The notes: generated by a model not told the origin, from the letters alone. A DNA stretch of 36,669 bases from UBA1732 sp045114455 (GCA_045114455.1 JBGUKN010000015.1:1-36669), one strand, 5' to 3'; counted from the stretch's first letter, positions 24,392 through 32,786 are shown. Program-made: numbers and translations.

Positions 24392-25630
24392 CGACTCTGT
24401 CTCATATTCCGACAGATGCCTGTCGCCCTCCTTCGGGTTCAGGTACATATCGAACTCGATCCTCCAGTAGGACTTCCCTCCGAACGCTTCGGAATCCACG
24501 GGTCCGAGCCGGATGTCCGAGAACCCGTTGGTGTAATATAAACAGGCTTTCGCATAATGCCCCCTGATCCTGAGAAATACTGTTCTGTAAGCCCGGAGCG
24601 TACACGCCTTGAGCCCTTTGGCGTCCCAGACGCGGATGACCTCTTCGATGGGGATGGATATCTCCCTGCGCGTGTATCCGTCCTCCGGCGCCATCGTCTG
24701 TCCCTGCAGAAAAGGATCGGGTTTACGGGTCAATTCCTTTCTGAAGATTTCGCGTTCCTTGTCGAACTCCCGCCCGTCGCCGAACGGCCGGACATTGCCG
24801 TCGAAGGGATTCTTTTCCGGCACGGATTCCCCTTCGCCGACCAGGAGGATACCGTCGTCCGGATCGTCGGAATGGAGCCGGACGATGAAGACCGCGGGAT
24901 ACTGGATCGGAACGCCCCATTTGTCGACGACGTCGGGAAACTCCCTGAGGACGATCTCGCCCCATTCGTCCCGCAGGAAATCAAGTTCGAAATACCTGGC
25001 CGCTTCCGGTTTCTTCCCGAAAGGGACGTAGCGAGAATACACATCAAAGTACCCGGTAAAGGGAGTCACGGAAAACTCAATGAAATGGTTTCTCCGGTTG
25101 GCCATTTCGCATATCACGTCCCCGGTCTCATGATCCAGAGTCCGGACTTTTCTCGGCGGCGGCGGCTTTTTCCGCATCACGACGCGCATACCGCCCCACT
25201 GAGGCACTTTTTTCCCGTCCGCCGTGACTTCGTATTTCTGATCGATGCCGTATTCCTCATCGTAATACCCTTCCTTGGAAAAGGACAATCTTTCCACTTC
25301 GCCCCTTTGGAACAATACTTTGTCCCGAACACGGAATTCCCCGTCGACGATCATCGGCTGGTAGATACTCTTATCCCGATTCCAGGATGGTGTGGCCGGC
25401 CACCTGCTGTAAAATAGAAGATTGAAAATCTTCGGATACGGCGGCGGCACAGAATAAATGACCCCGACTTTGACGTCGTTGAGAGGCTCGCCATCTTCGT
25501 CCACGATAGTCCCGTAAATGAACGTAGTGGATACGGTCCTCGCGACCTCGATCAGGACAAACAGGCAGACAACCCCCAGAAAGAGGAAAAGGAATAATCG
25601 GATGTCACGTTTTCGTTGAGCGTTCGACAT
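24371..25630 (-). CDS. Membrane-anchored protein with carboxypeptidase-regulatory-like beta domain, function unknown
   Basis: 419 residues. One N-terminal membrane segment (residues about 11-30, LFLFLFLGVVCLFVLIEVA) after a short basic start, so the rest is likely periplasmic. Residues about 38-160 begin FIYGTIVDEDGEPLNDVKVGV, the pattern of a CNA-B or carboxypeptidase-regulatory-like beta-sandwich that decorates substrates or anchors proteins. It continues with LSFSKEGYYDEEY. The remainder, including FIEFSVTPFTGYFDVYSRY, has no match I recognise. The ATG at 25630 has CGGAG about 11 nt upstream and a strong promoter with flanking direct repeats. The final residues GGQVLH and the TGA stop are made by the composite palindromic repeat at 24376-24391, so the original C-terminus may have been replaced. 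Confidence 0.75.
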   Translation of the reverse strand: MSNAQRKRDIRLFLFLFLGVVCLFVLIEVARTVSTTFIYGTIVDEDGEPLNDVKVGVIYSVPPPYPKIFNLLFYSRWPATPSWNRDKSIYQPMIVDGEFRVRDKVLFQRGEVERLSFSKEGYYDEEYGIDQKYEVTADGKKVPQWGGMRVVMRKKPPPPRKVRTLDHETGDVICEMANRRNHFIEFSVTPFTGYFDVYSRYVPFGKKPEAARYFELDFLRDEWGEIVLREFPDVVDKWGVPIQYPAVFIVRLHSDDPDDGILLVGEGESVPEKNPFDGNVRPFGDGREFDKEREIFRKELTRKPDPFLQGQTMAPEDGYTRREISIPIEEVIRVWDAKGLKACTLRAYRTVFLRIRGHYAKACLYYTNGFSDIRLGPVDSEAFGGKSYWRIEFDMYLNPKEGDRHLSEYETESGGQVLH

Positions 25631-25650
25631 GGCGGGGTTTTCTCCGTTGT

Positions 25651-25714
25651 ATCAAATTGCAGAAGGCAACAATGCAGATACTATACCGCAGGTTCATTAA
25701 AAAATCAAATTGCA
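25651..25714 (-). promoter_or_regulatory. Promoter flanked by two 11-bp direct repeats (candidate operators)
   Basis: On the minus strand, TTGATT (25708-25703), 17 bp, TATAGT (25685-25680). The 11-mer ATCAAATTGCA (plus-strand reading) occurs at 25704-25714, overlapping the -35 box, and at 25651-25661, in the leader just before the ribosome-binding site. The copies are 53 bp apart, about five helical turns, which would suit a looping repressor. Confidence 0.55.
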
Positions 25715-25742
25715 AGGGGATCGTCCCCCCGACTTTTTGTTG

Positions 25743-25767
25743 AAAACCGTCGAAGAGGCGGTTTTTT
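25743..25767. terminator. Orphan terminator-like hairpin in the divergent gap
   Basis: AAAACCG (25743-25749) pairs with CGGTTTT (25759-25765), followed by TT. It lies between divergent promoters with no gene reading into it on either strand, so it may be a leftover element or an insulator. Confidence 0.4.
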
Positions 25768-25810
25768 ATCTTTTGAGCCCGAAAACCTCCGTCTTTTTCG
25801 TGTTTTTCCC

Positions 25811-25839
25811 TTGCGGAATCCGTCCCGGGCGTGTATATT
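25811..25839 (+). promoter_or_regulatory. Sigma70-type promoter of the DUF1015-kds-lpt operon
   Basis: TTGCGG (25811-25816), 17 bp, TATATT (25834-25839), 54 bp before the first ATG. Confidence 0.65.
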
Positions 25840-25893
25840 ATAAGATTAAGTTTTTTCACTTGCATTTCCGAACTCAACCCGGAGTACGTTTCC

Positions 25894-27123
25894 ATGGCTG
25901 TTTTCAGACCCTTCCACGCCCTCATGCCCCGCCCTGCCGAAGTTGCGCAGGTCGCCGCCGTCCCCTACGACGTCGTCAACTCTGCCGAAGCTGCAAAGCT
26001 CGCCGACGGCAATCCCCTGACCTTCCTCCGCGTCTCCCGCCCCGAAATCGAACTTCCCGCGGGCACGGACATCCATTCCGACGCCGTGTACGACAAGGCG
26101 CTCGCGAACTTCAAACGCCTCTGTGCGGCGGCCCCCCTCGCCCAGGATCCCGAGGCGAACCTCTACGTCTACGCGCTCACCATGAACGGCCGCACGCAGA
26201 TCGGCATCGCGGGCACGGCTTCCGCCGCCGAATACGATTCCGGCGTCATCAAGAAACACGAGACCACCCGCCGCGACAAGGAGGACGACCGCGCCCGCCA
26301 TGTCATGACGCTCCGTTCGCAGACCGGCCCGGTCTTCCTGACCTACCGCGACGTCCCGGCGATCGACGAACTGGTGCAGGACATCATGAAGGAAGCGCCG
26401 TTCTATTCGTTCACCGCGGCGGACGGCATCAAGCACGAACTCTGGAAGGCCGGAGACAAGAGCGTCGCCCTGGCCCGCCTCTTCGCGGACGCCGTGCCGT
26501 GCTTCTACATCGCCGACGGACACCACCGCGCCGCATCCGCCGCCCGCGCAGCCAGGACCTGCCGCGCCGCGAACCCGGCACACACCGGCGACGAGGAATA
26601 CAATTACTTCCTCGCCGTGGCTTTCCCGTCCGACCAGCTCCGCATCCTCCCGTACAACCGCGCGCTGAAGGACCTGAACGGCCTCACCGAGGCGGAATTC
26701 CTCGCGAAGCTCGCGAACGACTTCGATGTGGCGGAAACCGACACGAAGTCCCCCGACCGTTCCGGCACGTTCCGCATGCTCCTCGGCGGCAAGTGGTACG
26801 CGCTTACCCCGAAATTCTCCTTCGACGGCCTCTCCGTGACCGCCCGCCTCGACGTCAGCATCCTGCAGGACCGCGTGCTCGGCCCGATCCTCGGCATCGA
26901 CGACCCGCGCACTAATACGCGCATCGACTTCATCGGCGGCATCCGCGGCACGGGCGAACTTGAACGCCTCTGCGCGGAGGGACTCGCCGCCGTCTGCTTC
27001 TCCATGTACCCGACCACGCTGGACCAGCTGATGGCGATCGCCGACGCCGGGTCCATCATGCCCCCGAAATCCACCTGGTTCGAGCCGAAGCTCCGCGACG
27101 GCCTCGTGTCCCACGATTTCTGA
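25894..27123 (+). CDS. DUF1015 family protein
   Basis: 409 residues, the normal length. Family features: VPYDVVNSAEAAKLADGNPLTFLRVSRPE at the start (read as VPYDVVN, then NPLTFLRVSRPE), KHETTRRDKEDDRARHV, TGPVFLTY, and the hallmark IADGHHRAASA near residue 210, similar to the GxHR motif of ParB/serine-kinase-like folds. The C-terminus carries the family's MPPKSTWFEPKLRDGLVSH ending. A nucleotide-binding or kinase-like role has been suggested for related folds, but no activity is firmly established. CGGAG lies 9 nt before the ATG at 25894. It is the first gene of an operon for Kdo synthesis and LPS export, 16 bp before kdsB, so an envelope or sugar-phosphate role is possible. Confidence 0.92.
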   Translation: MAVFRPFHALMPRPAEVAQVAAVPYDVVNSAEAAKLADGNPLTFLRVSRPEIELPAGTDIHSDAVYDKALANFKRLCAAAPLAQDPEANLYVYALTMNGRTQIGIAGTASAAEYDSGVIKKHETTRRDKEDDRARHVMTLRSQTGPVFLTYRDVPAIDELVQDIMKEAPFYSFTAADGIKHELWKAGDKSVALARLFADAVPCFYIADGHHRAASAARAARTCRAANPAHTGDEEYNYFLAVAFPSDQLRILPYNRALKDLNGLTEAEFLAKLANDFDVAETDTKSPDRSGTFRMLLGGKWYALTPKFSFDGLSVTARLDVSILQDRVLGPILGIDDPRTNTRIDFIGGIRGTGELERLCAEGLAAVCFSMYPTTLDQLMAIADAGSIMPPKSTWFEPKLRDGLVSHDF

Positions 27124-27139
27124 TCCGGGGGAACACACA

Positions 27140-27877
27140 ATGAAGACAGCCGTCATCATCCCCGCCCGCATGGGCTCCATGCGCTTCCCCGGCAAACTCC
27201 TCGCCGACCTCGGCGGAAAGCCGGTCATTCAGCACGTCTGGGAAAACGCCATGCGTTCGAAGGCCGACTCCGTGACCGTCGCCGTCGACGATCCGCGCGT
27301 GGAACAGGCCGTGAAATCCTTCGGCGGGCACGTCGTGATGACGAAACCGTCGCATCCCTCCGGCTCCGACCGCGTGTGGGAAGCCGCCCAGTCGACCAAC
27401 GCCGAACTGATCGTGAACGTCCAGGGCGACGAGCCGTTCCTTCCGCACCAGGTCATCGACGACCTGATCGACGCCATGCACGGACCCGACGCCCCCGCCA
27501 TGGGGACCGTGGTCCTGCCGTGCTCCCGCGCCGACATCGCCGCAAACCCGAACCTGCCGAAAGTTGTCCTCACGGCGGACGACTACGCGCTGTATTTCAG
27601 CCGTTCCATGATCCCCTACCTGCGGGAAGGCGGCGAGGAGACCGAGGTCTACCGGCACTGGGGCATCTACGCCTACCGCCGGGAAACGCTTGCAAAGTTC
27701 GTCTCGCTGCCGGAAGGCCGCCTCGAACGCTGCGAAAAGCTCGAACAGCTCCGCGCGCTGGAGAACGGCATCCGCATCAAAGTCATCAGGACTTCGTTCG
27801 ACTCCATCGGGATCGACACGCCGGACGATCTGGCGCGCGCGCAGGAATTTCTCGCCAGAAGGACGAAAATCATTTGA
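27140..27877 (+). CDS. kdsB: 3-deoxy-manno-octulosonate cytidylyltransferase (CMP-Kdo synthetase)
   Basis: 245 residues, the family's length. Activates Kdo with CTP to give CMP-Kdo, the donor for the inner core of LPS. Motifs: IIPARMGSMRFPGKLL (CTP-binding), HPSGSDRVWEA, NVQGDEPFL (metal/nucleotide aspartate), YFSRSMIPY, HWGIYAYRRETL, LERCEKLEQLRALENG and GIDTPDDL at the end. Cytosolic. The start follows a GGGGGAA site 8 nt upstream. 69 bp separate it from kdsA, the largest gap in this otherwise tight operon, and that gap carries an internal promoter candidate. Confidence 0.97.
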   Translation: MKTAVIIPARMGSMRFPGKLLADLGGKPVIQHVWENAMRSKADSVTVAVDDPRVEQAVKSFGGHVVMTKPSHPSGSDRVWEAAQSTNAELIVNVQGDEPFLPHQVIDDLIDAMHGPDAPAMGTVVLPCSRADIAANPNLPKVVLTADDYALYFSRSMIPYLREGGEETEVYRHWGIYAYRRETLAKFVSLPEGRLERCEKLEQLRALENGIRIKVIRTSFDSIGIDTPDDLARAQEFLARRTKII

Positions 27878-27901
27878 TTTTTTCAATATTTGTAGTATCG
27901 T
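27874..27901 (+). promoter_or_regulatory. Candidate internal promoter before kdsA
   Basis: TTGATT (27874-27879, overlapping the kdsB stop codon), 16 bp, TATCGT (27896-27901). It may give extra transcription of kdsA onward. Confidence 0.4.
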
Positions 27902-27946
27902 ATTAAAAACCGAAATATTTTCCACACGAACAGGACGCACGACGCC

Positions 27947-28774
27947 ATGACATTCTCCCCCGTCAAAACCTCAAACAGGACCATCGGATGCGGCAAGCTC
28001 GCCGTATTCGCCGGCCCCTGCGTCGCGGAATCGCGCGACCTGTGCCTCCGCGTGGCGGAATACATGGCGGCGGTCTGCGACAAGCTCGGCGTCCAGTACA
28101 TCTTCAAGGCGTCGTTCGACAAGGCAAACCGGAGTTCCGGCGACTCGTTCCGCGGCCCCGGCATCGACGCCGGGCTTGCCATGCTCGGAGCGGTCAAGGA
28201 ACAGTTCGGGCTCCCGGTCGTCACCGACGTCCACGAATCCGCGCAGGCCGCCCAGGTGGCATCCGTCGCGGATTTCCTCCAGATCCCGGCGTTCCTCTGC
28301 CGCCAGACCGACCTGCTCGCCGCGTGCGCCGCGACGGGCCGCCCGGTCAACGTCAAGAAGGGACAGTTTCTGGCTCCCGAAGACATGGCGGGCGTGATCG
28401 GCAAGCTCCGCGCCGCGGGCTGCCATGACATCCTGCTGACCGAACGCGGAACCACTTTCGGCTATCACAACCTCGTGGTCGACATGCGGTCGCTCGCGGC
28501 GATGCGCGCGCTCGGCGTGCCGGTGGTCTTCGACGCCACGCACTCCGTGCAGCTCCCCGGCGGCCTCGGCAAGGCATCCGGCGGCCAGCGCCAGTACGTC
28601 CCGTATCTGGCCCGCGCGGCCGCGGCGGTCGGCATCGACGCGCTGTTCCTGGAGGTCCACCCCGATCCCGACCACGCGCTTTCCGACGGTCCGAACTCGC
28701 TGGATTTCGAGGCCGCGGCACAAACCATCGAACAAGTCAAGGCAATCTATGAGCTTACCGGACAATATCTCTGA
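27947..28774 (+). CDS. kdsA: 3-deoxy-8-phosphooctulonate synthase (Kdo-8-P synthase), metal-dependent type
   Basis: 275 residues. Condenses arabinose-5-phosphate with phosphoenolpyruvate to Kdo-8-phosphate. Core motifs: FAGPCVAESRD, FKASFDKANRSS, VTDVHE, LQIPAFLCRQTDL, VKKGQFLAPEDM, TERGTTFGYHNLVVDMRS, VFDATHSVQLPG and LEVHPDPDHALSDGPNS. Cys25 in GPC replaces the Asn of the E. coli-type enzyme, which assigns it to the metal-dependent class II. The gene for the next step, kdsC, starts inside its 3' end (26-bp overlap). Confidence 0.97.
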   Translation: MTFSPVKTSNRTIGCGKLAVFAGPCVAESRDLCLRVAEYMAAVCDKLGVQYIFKASFDKANRSSGDSFRGPGIDAGLAMLGAVKEQFGLPVVTDVHESAQAAQVASVADFLQIPAFLCRQTDLLAACAATGRPVNVKKGQFLAPEDMAGVIGKLRAAGCHDILLTERGTTFGYHNLVVDMRSLAAMRALGVPVVFDATHSVQLPGGLGKASGGQRQYVPYLARAAAAVGIDALFLEVHPDPDHALSDGPNSLDFEAAAQTIEQVKAIYELTGQYL

Positions 28775-29273
28775 CATCAAGGCCATCGTGCTCGACGTCG
28801 ACGGCGTCCTCACGGACGGCCGCATCGGCTACGGCGGCGGCAGTCCGCGCGAGATCAAGTTCTTCGACGTCCGGGACGGCCAGGGCATCCGTCTGGCCAT
28901 ACGCGCCGGGCTTCTCGTCGGCATCCTATCGGGACGCAAAAGTCAGGCCAACAGAGTCCGCGCAAAGGAGCTCGGCCTGTCCTTCCTCTACGAAGGCTGC
29001 CTCGACAAACTCTCCGGCTGGGAGACGCTCCTCGCCGAACAGGGCCTGAAACCGTCCGAGTGCATGTACATCGGCGACGACGTCGTGGATATGCCTCCCA
29101 TGCGGCGGGCCGGTTTCCCTGTGACGACCTCCGACGCCCCGCCCGAGCTCGACTCCGTGGCGATTCTCCGCACCAAGCATTCCGGCGGACGCGGCGCGGT
29201 CCGCGAAGCCATCGAAATCCTCCTGAAAGGACAGGGCAAATGGGACTCCGTTCTCGAAAAATACATGCTCTGA
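28749..29273 (+). CDS. kdsC: 3-deoxy-D-manno-octulosonate 8-phosphate phosphatase
   Basis: 174 residues, HAD superfamily C0 type without a cap domain. Removes phosphate from Kdo-8-phosphate. The nucleophile and acid/base are D16 and D18 in LDVDGVLTDG; SGR (motif II), K near KLSGWE (motif III) and GDDVVDMPPM (motif IV) follow. It overlaps kdsA by 26 bp and lptC by 34 bp, which fits translational coupling along the pathway. Confidence 0.95.
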   Translation: MSLPDNISDIKAIVLDVDGVLTDGRIGYGGGSPREIKFFDVRDGQGIRLAIRAGLLVGILSGRKSQANRVRAKELGLSFLYEGCLDKLSGWETLLAEQGLKPSECMYIGDDVVDMPPMRRAGFPVTTSDAPPELDSVAILRTKHSGGRGAVREAIEILLKGQGKWDSVLEKYML

Positions 29274-29860
29274 GCCTGCTGCTCCTGGCGGCGGCGCTGT
29301 TATGCGCCGGGGCATCCGTGTCTCTGCACGCGCAGGACATTTCGTCCGGCTCCTACACCGTGCTCAAACGCTACATTTATCCGCGGTACAACGGCGACAG
29401 CGAAATCCAGTATCTGGTCTACGGCGCGACCGCGGTCAACAAGGGCTCGCTGATTTACCTGACCATGCCGATGATCGACATCGTGGACGGCTCCTACACG
29501 TCCATCCGGCAGATCGATACCATCGACGCGAAGGACCCGTATCCGGCTCCCTACAAGCTCGGTTCCGAGGGGAATATCCTCCGCCGCTTCTGGTCCAGCA
29601 TCCATCACAAGCATTCCCAGGCGTGGATCTTCGCCGACAAGGCAACATTCGACAAGTCCACGAACATCCTGACCAGCGACGATGCCGCGCATTTCCGGTC
29701 GCGCCAGCTCGACGCCGACGGCATCGGCTTCGATGCATTTAACGACCGCAAATTCATCCATATCCGCTCAAACGTCCGCGTGGTGCTCCGACTCAGAGAG
29801 CAGACTCTCGATCTCGACGAGCCCGCGCCTTCCACCTCAAATGAAGGAACCGTACAATGA
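29240..29860 (+). CDS. lptC: LptC-like LPS export protein
   Basis: 206 residues. An N-terminal hydrophobic segment (about 9-26, SLLLLAAALLCAGASVSL) anchors or exports it. The rest is predicted beta-strand with the LptC/OstA rhythm: AWIFADKATFDKSTNILTS, then DADGIGFDAFNDRKFIHIRS and NVRVVLR. In the Lpt system LptC passes LPS from the inner-membrane transporter to LptA in the periplasm. Sequence similarity is weak, as usual for LptC; the position between kdsC and lptA supports the call. The start at 29240 lies inside kdsC and gives a clean signal/anchor. Its stop shares ATGA with the next gene. Confidence 0.8.
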   Translation: MGLRSRKIHALSLLLLAAALLCAGASVSLHAQDISSGSYTVLKRYIYPRYNGDSEIQYLVYGATAVNKGSLIYLTMPMIDIVDGSYTSIRQIDTIDAKDPYPAPYKLGSEGNILRRFWSSIHHKHSQAWIFADKATFDKSTNILTSDDAAHFRSRQLDADGIGFDAFNDRKFIHIRSNVRVVLRLREQTLDLDEPAPSTSNEGTVQ

Positions 29861-30573
29861 CGTCCCATTTCCGTACCTTTCTGGCCGCATCCGGCATCCT
29901 CGCCGCCGCGGCGTTCCAGCCCGCCCTCCATGCACAGGGATTCGGCGGCATGTTCTCCGGCTTCAGCATGAACGGCGTCACGCAGGATGAAGGGGAAACC
30001 TCCACCGTGATCACCGCCAGCGCCGCGGACATCGACCTCGAACACAATGTCATCACCCTCATCGGCGACGTCGTCGTGGACGACCAGGCGAACAAGATCA
30101 CCTGCAACAAAATGACGATCTACCTGGAAGAGGATGCCGCGGATTCGCTCGTCGGCACGGCGGACAAGCCTGCCGAAAAAGCCGAGAAAAAGAAGGAAGA
30201 GAAGCCCGCCGCTGTGAAATCCGGCGACGAAAAGAAGGATGAAAAGAAGGATGAAAAGAAGGACGAAGATGAACAGCCCGGAAAGAATATCTCCAAGATC
30301 GTATGCTCCGGCGACGTCGTCTACATGAAACGCGCCGATCCGGACGATCCCAACGGACAGGATCAGATTGCCATGTCCGAGCAGGCCGACTACGACGCCG
30401 TCAAGGAAGTGATCGTCATGACCGGCAATCCCGTGATGATGCAGGGGTCGAACAAAATGTACGGCGACCGCATCGAGATCATCGTCAAGGAAGGCAACCG
30501 CATGCGCGTCATCAACCCGAAGGTCTACTACACGGGCGAATCCTTCCTCTCCAGCCCGGGGAGCAGCCGCTGA
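29857..30573 (+). CDS. lptA: LptA/OstA-like periplasmic LPS-binding protein with charged insertion
   Basis: 238 residues. Signal peptide 1-26 (ending in ALHAQ), then OstA-type beta repeats: TASAADIDLEHNVITLIGDVVVDD, written here as ITASAADIDLEHNVITL and GDVVVDDQANKITC, then MSEQADYDAVKEVIVMTG and GNPVMMQGSNKMYGDRIEI. Between strands, residues about 93-145 form a Lys/Glu/Asp-rich insert (AEKKKEEK, then KKDEKKDEKKDEDEQ) not usual in the family. LptA forms the bridge that carries LPS across the periplasm. It overlaps lptC by 4 bp (ATGA) and lptB by 1 bp (TGATG). Confidence 0.88.
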   Translation: MTSHFRTFLAASGILAAAAFQPALHAQGFGGMFSGFSMNGVTQDEGETSTVITASAADIDLEHNVITLIGDVVVDDQANKITCNKMTIYLEEDAADSLVGTADKPAEKAEKKKEEKPAAVKSGDEKKDEKKDEKKDEDEQPGKNISKIVCSGDVVYMKRADPDDPNGQDQIAMSEQADYDAVKEVIVMTGNPVMMQGSNKMYGDRIEIIVKEGNRMRVINPKVYYTGESFLSSPGSSR

Positions 30574-31373
30574 TGATCGACACGACTGAAAACACGCCCG
30601 CCGAACCGGAATTCGATTCCCTCGTGAATCCCGAGCCGATGCCGGCCGGGCAGGTTCTGCTCGAGGCAAAAGGACTCGTCAAGGCGTACCGCGGCCGCAA
30701 GGTCGTGAACAACGTCAACCTCACCGTCAAAAGCGGCCAGATCGTCGGTCTGCTCGGCCCGAACGGCGCAGGCAAGACCACGAGCTTCTACATGGTCACC
30801 GGCCTCATCAAGCCGAACGAAGGCTCCGTCTTCTTCAAGGGCGTCGACGTCTCCCACTACCCGATGTATGTCCGGGCCCGCATGGGCATGGGCTATCTGG
30901 CGCAGGAGCCCACGATCTTCCGCAAGCTCTCCGTCGAGGACAATATCCTCGCCATCCTCCAGACGCTCGACATCTCCGGGGCGGAACGCAAGGCGCGTCT
31001 GAAAGACCTCCTCGCGAAACTCGACCTCACGCACCTCGCAAAGCAGAAGGCCATGACGCTCTCCGGCGGCGAGCGCCGCCGCCTCGAGATCACCCGCGCG
31101 CTCGTCACGAACCCCTCGTTCATCATGCTCGACGAGCCGTTCAGCGGCGTCGACCCGATCGTCGTGTACGAGATACAGAAGATCATCAGGAAACTCCGCG
31201 ACATGGGCCTGGGCATCCTCATCACCGACCACAACGTCCGCGAGACGCTTTCCTGCGTGGACCACGCGTACCTCATGGCAGACGGCAGAGTCTGCCTGGA
31301 AGGCTCCTCCGATTTCCTCATCAACAGCGAAGAGGCCCGCAAGATCTATCTGGGCCCGGCATTCGTGCTCTGA
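30573..31373 (+). CDS. lptB: LPS export ABC transporter ATP-binding protein
   Basis: 266 residues. Hydrolyses ATP to drive LPS extraction from the inner membrane with LptF/LptG, which are not in this window. Walker A GPNGAGKT at 62-69, Q-loop in LAQEPTIFRKLSVEDN, signature LSGGERRR, Walker B FIMLDEPFSGVDP and switch His in ITDHNVRE, the LptB-specific wording. An extra 26 residues precede the ABC domain (acidic). The start at 30573 overlaps the lptA stop. Confidence 0.97.
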   Translation: MIDTTENTPAEPEFDSLVNPEPMPAGQVLLEAKGLVKAYRGRKVVNNVNLTVKSGQIVGLLGPNGAGKTTSFYMVTGLIKPNEGSVFFKGVDVSHYPMYVRARMGMGYLAQEPTIFRKLSVEDNILAILQTLDISGAERKARLKDLLAKLDLTHLAKQKAMTLSGGERRRLEITRALVTNPSFIMLDEPFSGVDPIVVYEIQKIIRKLRDMGLGILITDHNVRETLSCVDHAYLMADGRVCLEGSSDFLINSEEARKIYLGPAFVL

Positions 31374-31397
31374 CCTCACACCCCGGAGATTCGCAAA

Positions 31398-31769
31398 ATG
31401 ACGCCCCGCATCAGCCTTGTTCTCTCGGTCGCGGACATCGCGGCGGAACGCACGTTCTACCGCGACGTCGTCGGGCTCGGCGAACCTGTCATGAACAGCA
31501 ACGTCTGGGTCGAGTTCAAGCTCGACGGCAACGCTTCGTTCTGTCTGGAACAGGCCGCTCCGAACAAGCCGGCCCTGCCCCCGCACAGCCGCACCGAATT
31601 CCTGTTCTTTGTCGATTCGCTGGACGAATTCGAAAAACGCTACCATGCGTTCGGGATCCAGGGAGCCCCCGCGGAGGGCGTTCCCTGCGGACAGGTCGGG
31701 ATCCACGCCGTCCAGTACCCCGATCCCGAAGGCAACCTTTTCCGCATCACGGACAGACGGCATAAATAA
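31398..31769 (+). CDS. VOC (glyoxalase/bleomycin-resistance) family protein
   Basis: 123 residues, a single vicinal-oxygen-chelate unit made of two beta-alpha-beta-beta-beta motifs. Landmarks: LVLSVADIAAERTFYRDVVGL, given here as SVADIAAERTFYRDVVGL, then WVEFKLDGN, FLFFVDSLDEFEKRYHAFG and YPDPEGNLFRITDR. A typical member binds a metal and acts as isomerase, dioxygenase or drug-binding protein; the ligand is not readable. GGAG lies 9 nt before the ATG. It rides in the kds-lpt operon, 24 bp after lptB. Confidence 0.9.
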   Translation: MTPRISLVLSVADIAAERTFYRDVVGLGEPVMNSNVWVEFKLDGNASFCLEQAAPNKPALPPHSRTEFLFFVDSLDEFEKRYHAFGIQGAPAEGVPCGQVGIHAVQYPDPEGNLFRITDRRHK

Positions 31770-31783
31770 AGGGGGCCCGCCCC

Positions 31784-32758
31784 ATGGTTTTCTCATCTGC
31801 ATTTCCGGCACGGCACATCCGTCTTTCCGCATGCGCCGTCCTGCTCGGATTCGCCGTCCCGCTGGCCGCGCATCCCGCCGGAGACTACCTGCCCGAAACG
31901 GAAGGGACCGTCACGCTCCTGACGCCGGATCAGATCAAGGACGCCCCTTTCCTGCCGGACGCGAAAAGCAATCCGCTGTTCCTCGCCTATGAAGACATCG
32001 CGGACAAACTCGAGGCGAAACACATCAAATTGACGGTGCATTCGCTGGCCGTTTTCGAAGAGGGATTTCTGCTGAACTCGTCCGCCTCGCCCTCGACCGT
32101 GCGCTACATTCTGAAATACAAGCTCCTCGGCGATGAGATCGCCTGGACGGAATCCGGCGACGCGGATCATCCCGCGTTCAATCTGACCATCCCAGACGGC
32201 GGCTCCTTCCGCATCACGTTCCCGGCGAAAGACTGGCTGCTCTGCATGGCGAACAGGCCGCCCGAGCCCGCGGACGACCCCACCGAAGCGAAGAAGCCGG
32301 AAAGCAAAGACAATGCGCCCGCGTCCGTTTCCGCCGCGTCCCTGCTGAAAGCCCTGCCGGATGACGCCGTGATAGGCTACGTCTGGCCGGGGCCGGACGC
32401 CACGGCGGAATATCCGCTTCTGGGCGAACTCGAAAGCATTTCGTTCCACATCGCCCGCGACGAAAAGGACAAACGCCCGGTCCACGCGGAGATCGTCATG
32501 CCCGCGAAAAACGCCGAAGCCGCGCTGAAAATACAGAAATCCTGTCAGGACACGATCAGCCAGGTTTACGACGAGGCTGCGAATCTCGGCAAGATCCCGC
32601 CCGAGCTCGTCAACGCGTTCACAGTCACGAGGAAGGAAAAAGAGGTCGCGATCCGCATCGCCCTGCCCGACGACATGGCGAAATACCTGTTCATGCAGTT
32701 CGCCGCCGCACTTCAGGAAGAGATCAAGCCGTTCGCCGTCCCGGACAAGCTCAAATAA
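31784..32758 (+). CDS. Exported protein of unknown function
   Basis: 324 residues. An N-terminal signal (about 1-29: RHIRLSACAVLLGFAVPLAA) suggests export; no lipobox. The mature part has a beta-rich first half with FNLTIPDGGSFRITFPAKDW, a charged Pro/Glu/Lys linker (about 163-187), and a second half with alternating strands and helices (ISFHIARDEKDKRPVHAEIV, then NAEAALKIQKSCQDTISQVY). I recognise no family. It starts 14 bp after the VOC gene, in the same operon, so an envelope role is plausible. Confidence 0.7.
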   Translation: MVFSSAFPARHIRLSACAVLLGFAVPLAAHPAGDYLPETEGTVTLLTPDQIKDAPFLPDAKSNPLFLAYEDIADKLEAKHIKLTVHSLAVFEEGFLLNSSASPSTVRYILKYKLLGDEIAWTESGDADHPAFNLTIPDGGSFRITFPAKDWLLCMANRPPEPADDPTEAKKPESKDNAPASVSAASLLKALPDDAVIGYVWPGPDATAEYPLLGELESISFHIARDEKDKRPVHAEIVMPAKNAEAALKIQKSCQDTISQVYDEAANLGKIPPELVNAFTVTRKEKEVAIRIALPDDMAKYLFMQFAAALQEEIKPFAVPDKLK

Positions 32759-32786
32759 CGATCCCGAAATCGGAAAGGATTCGCAC

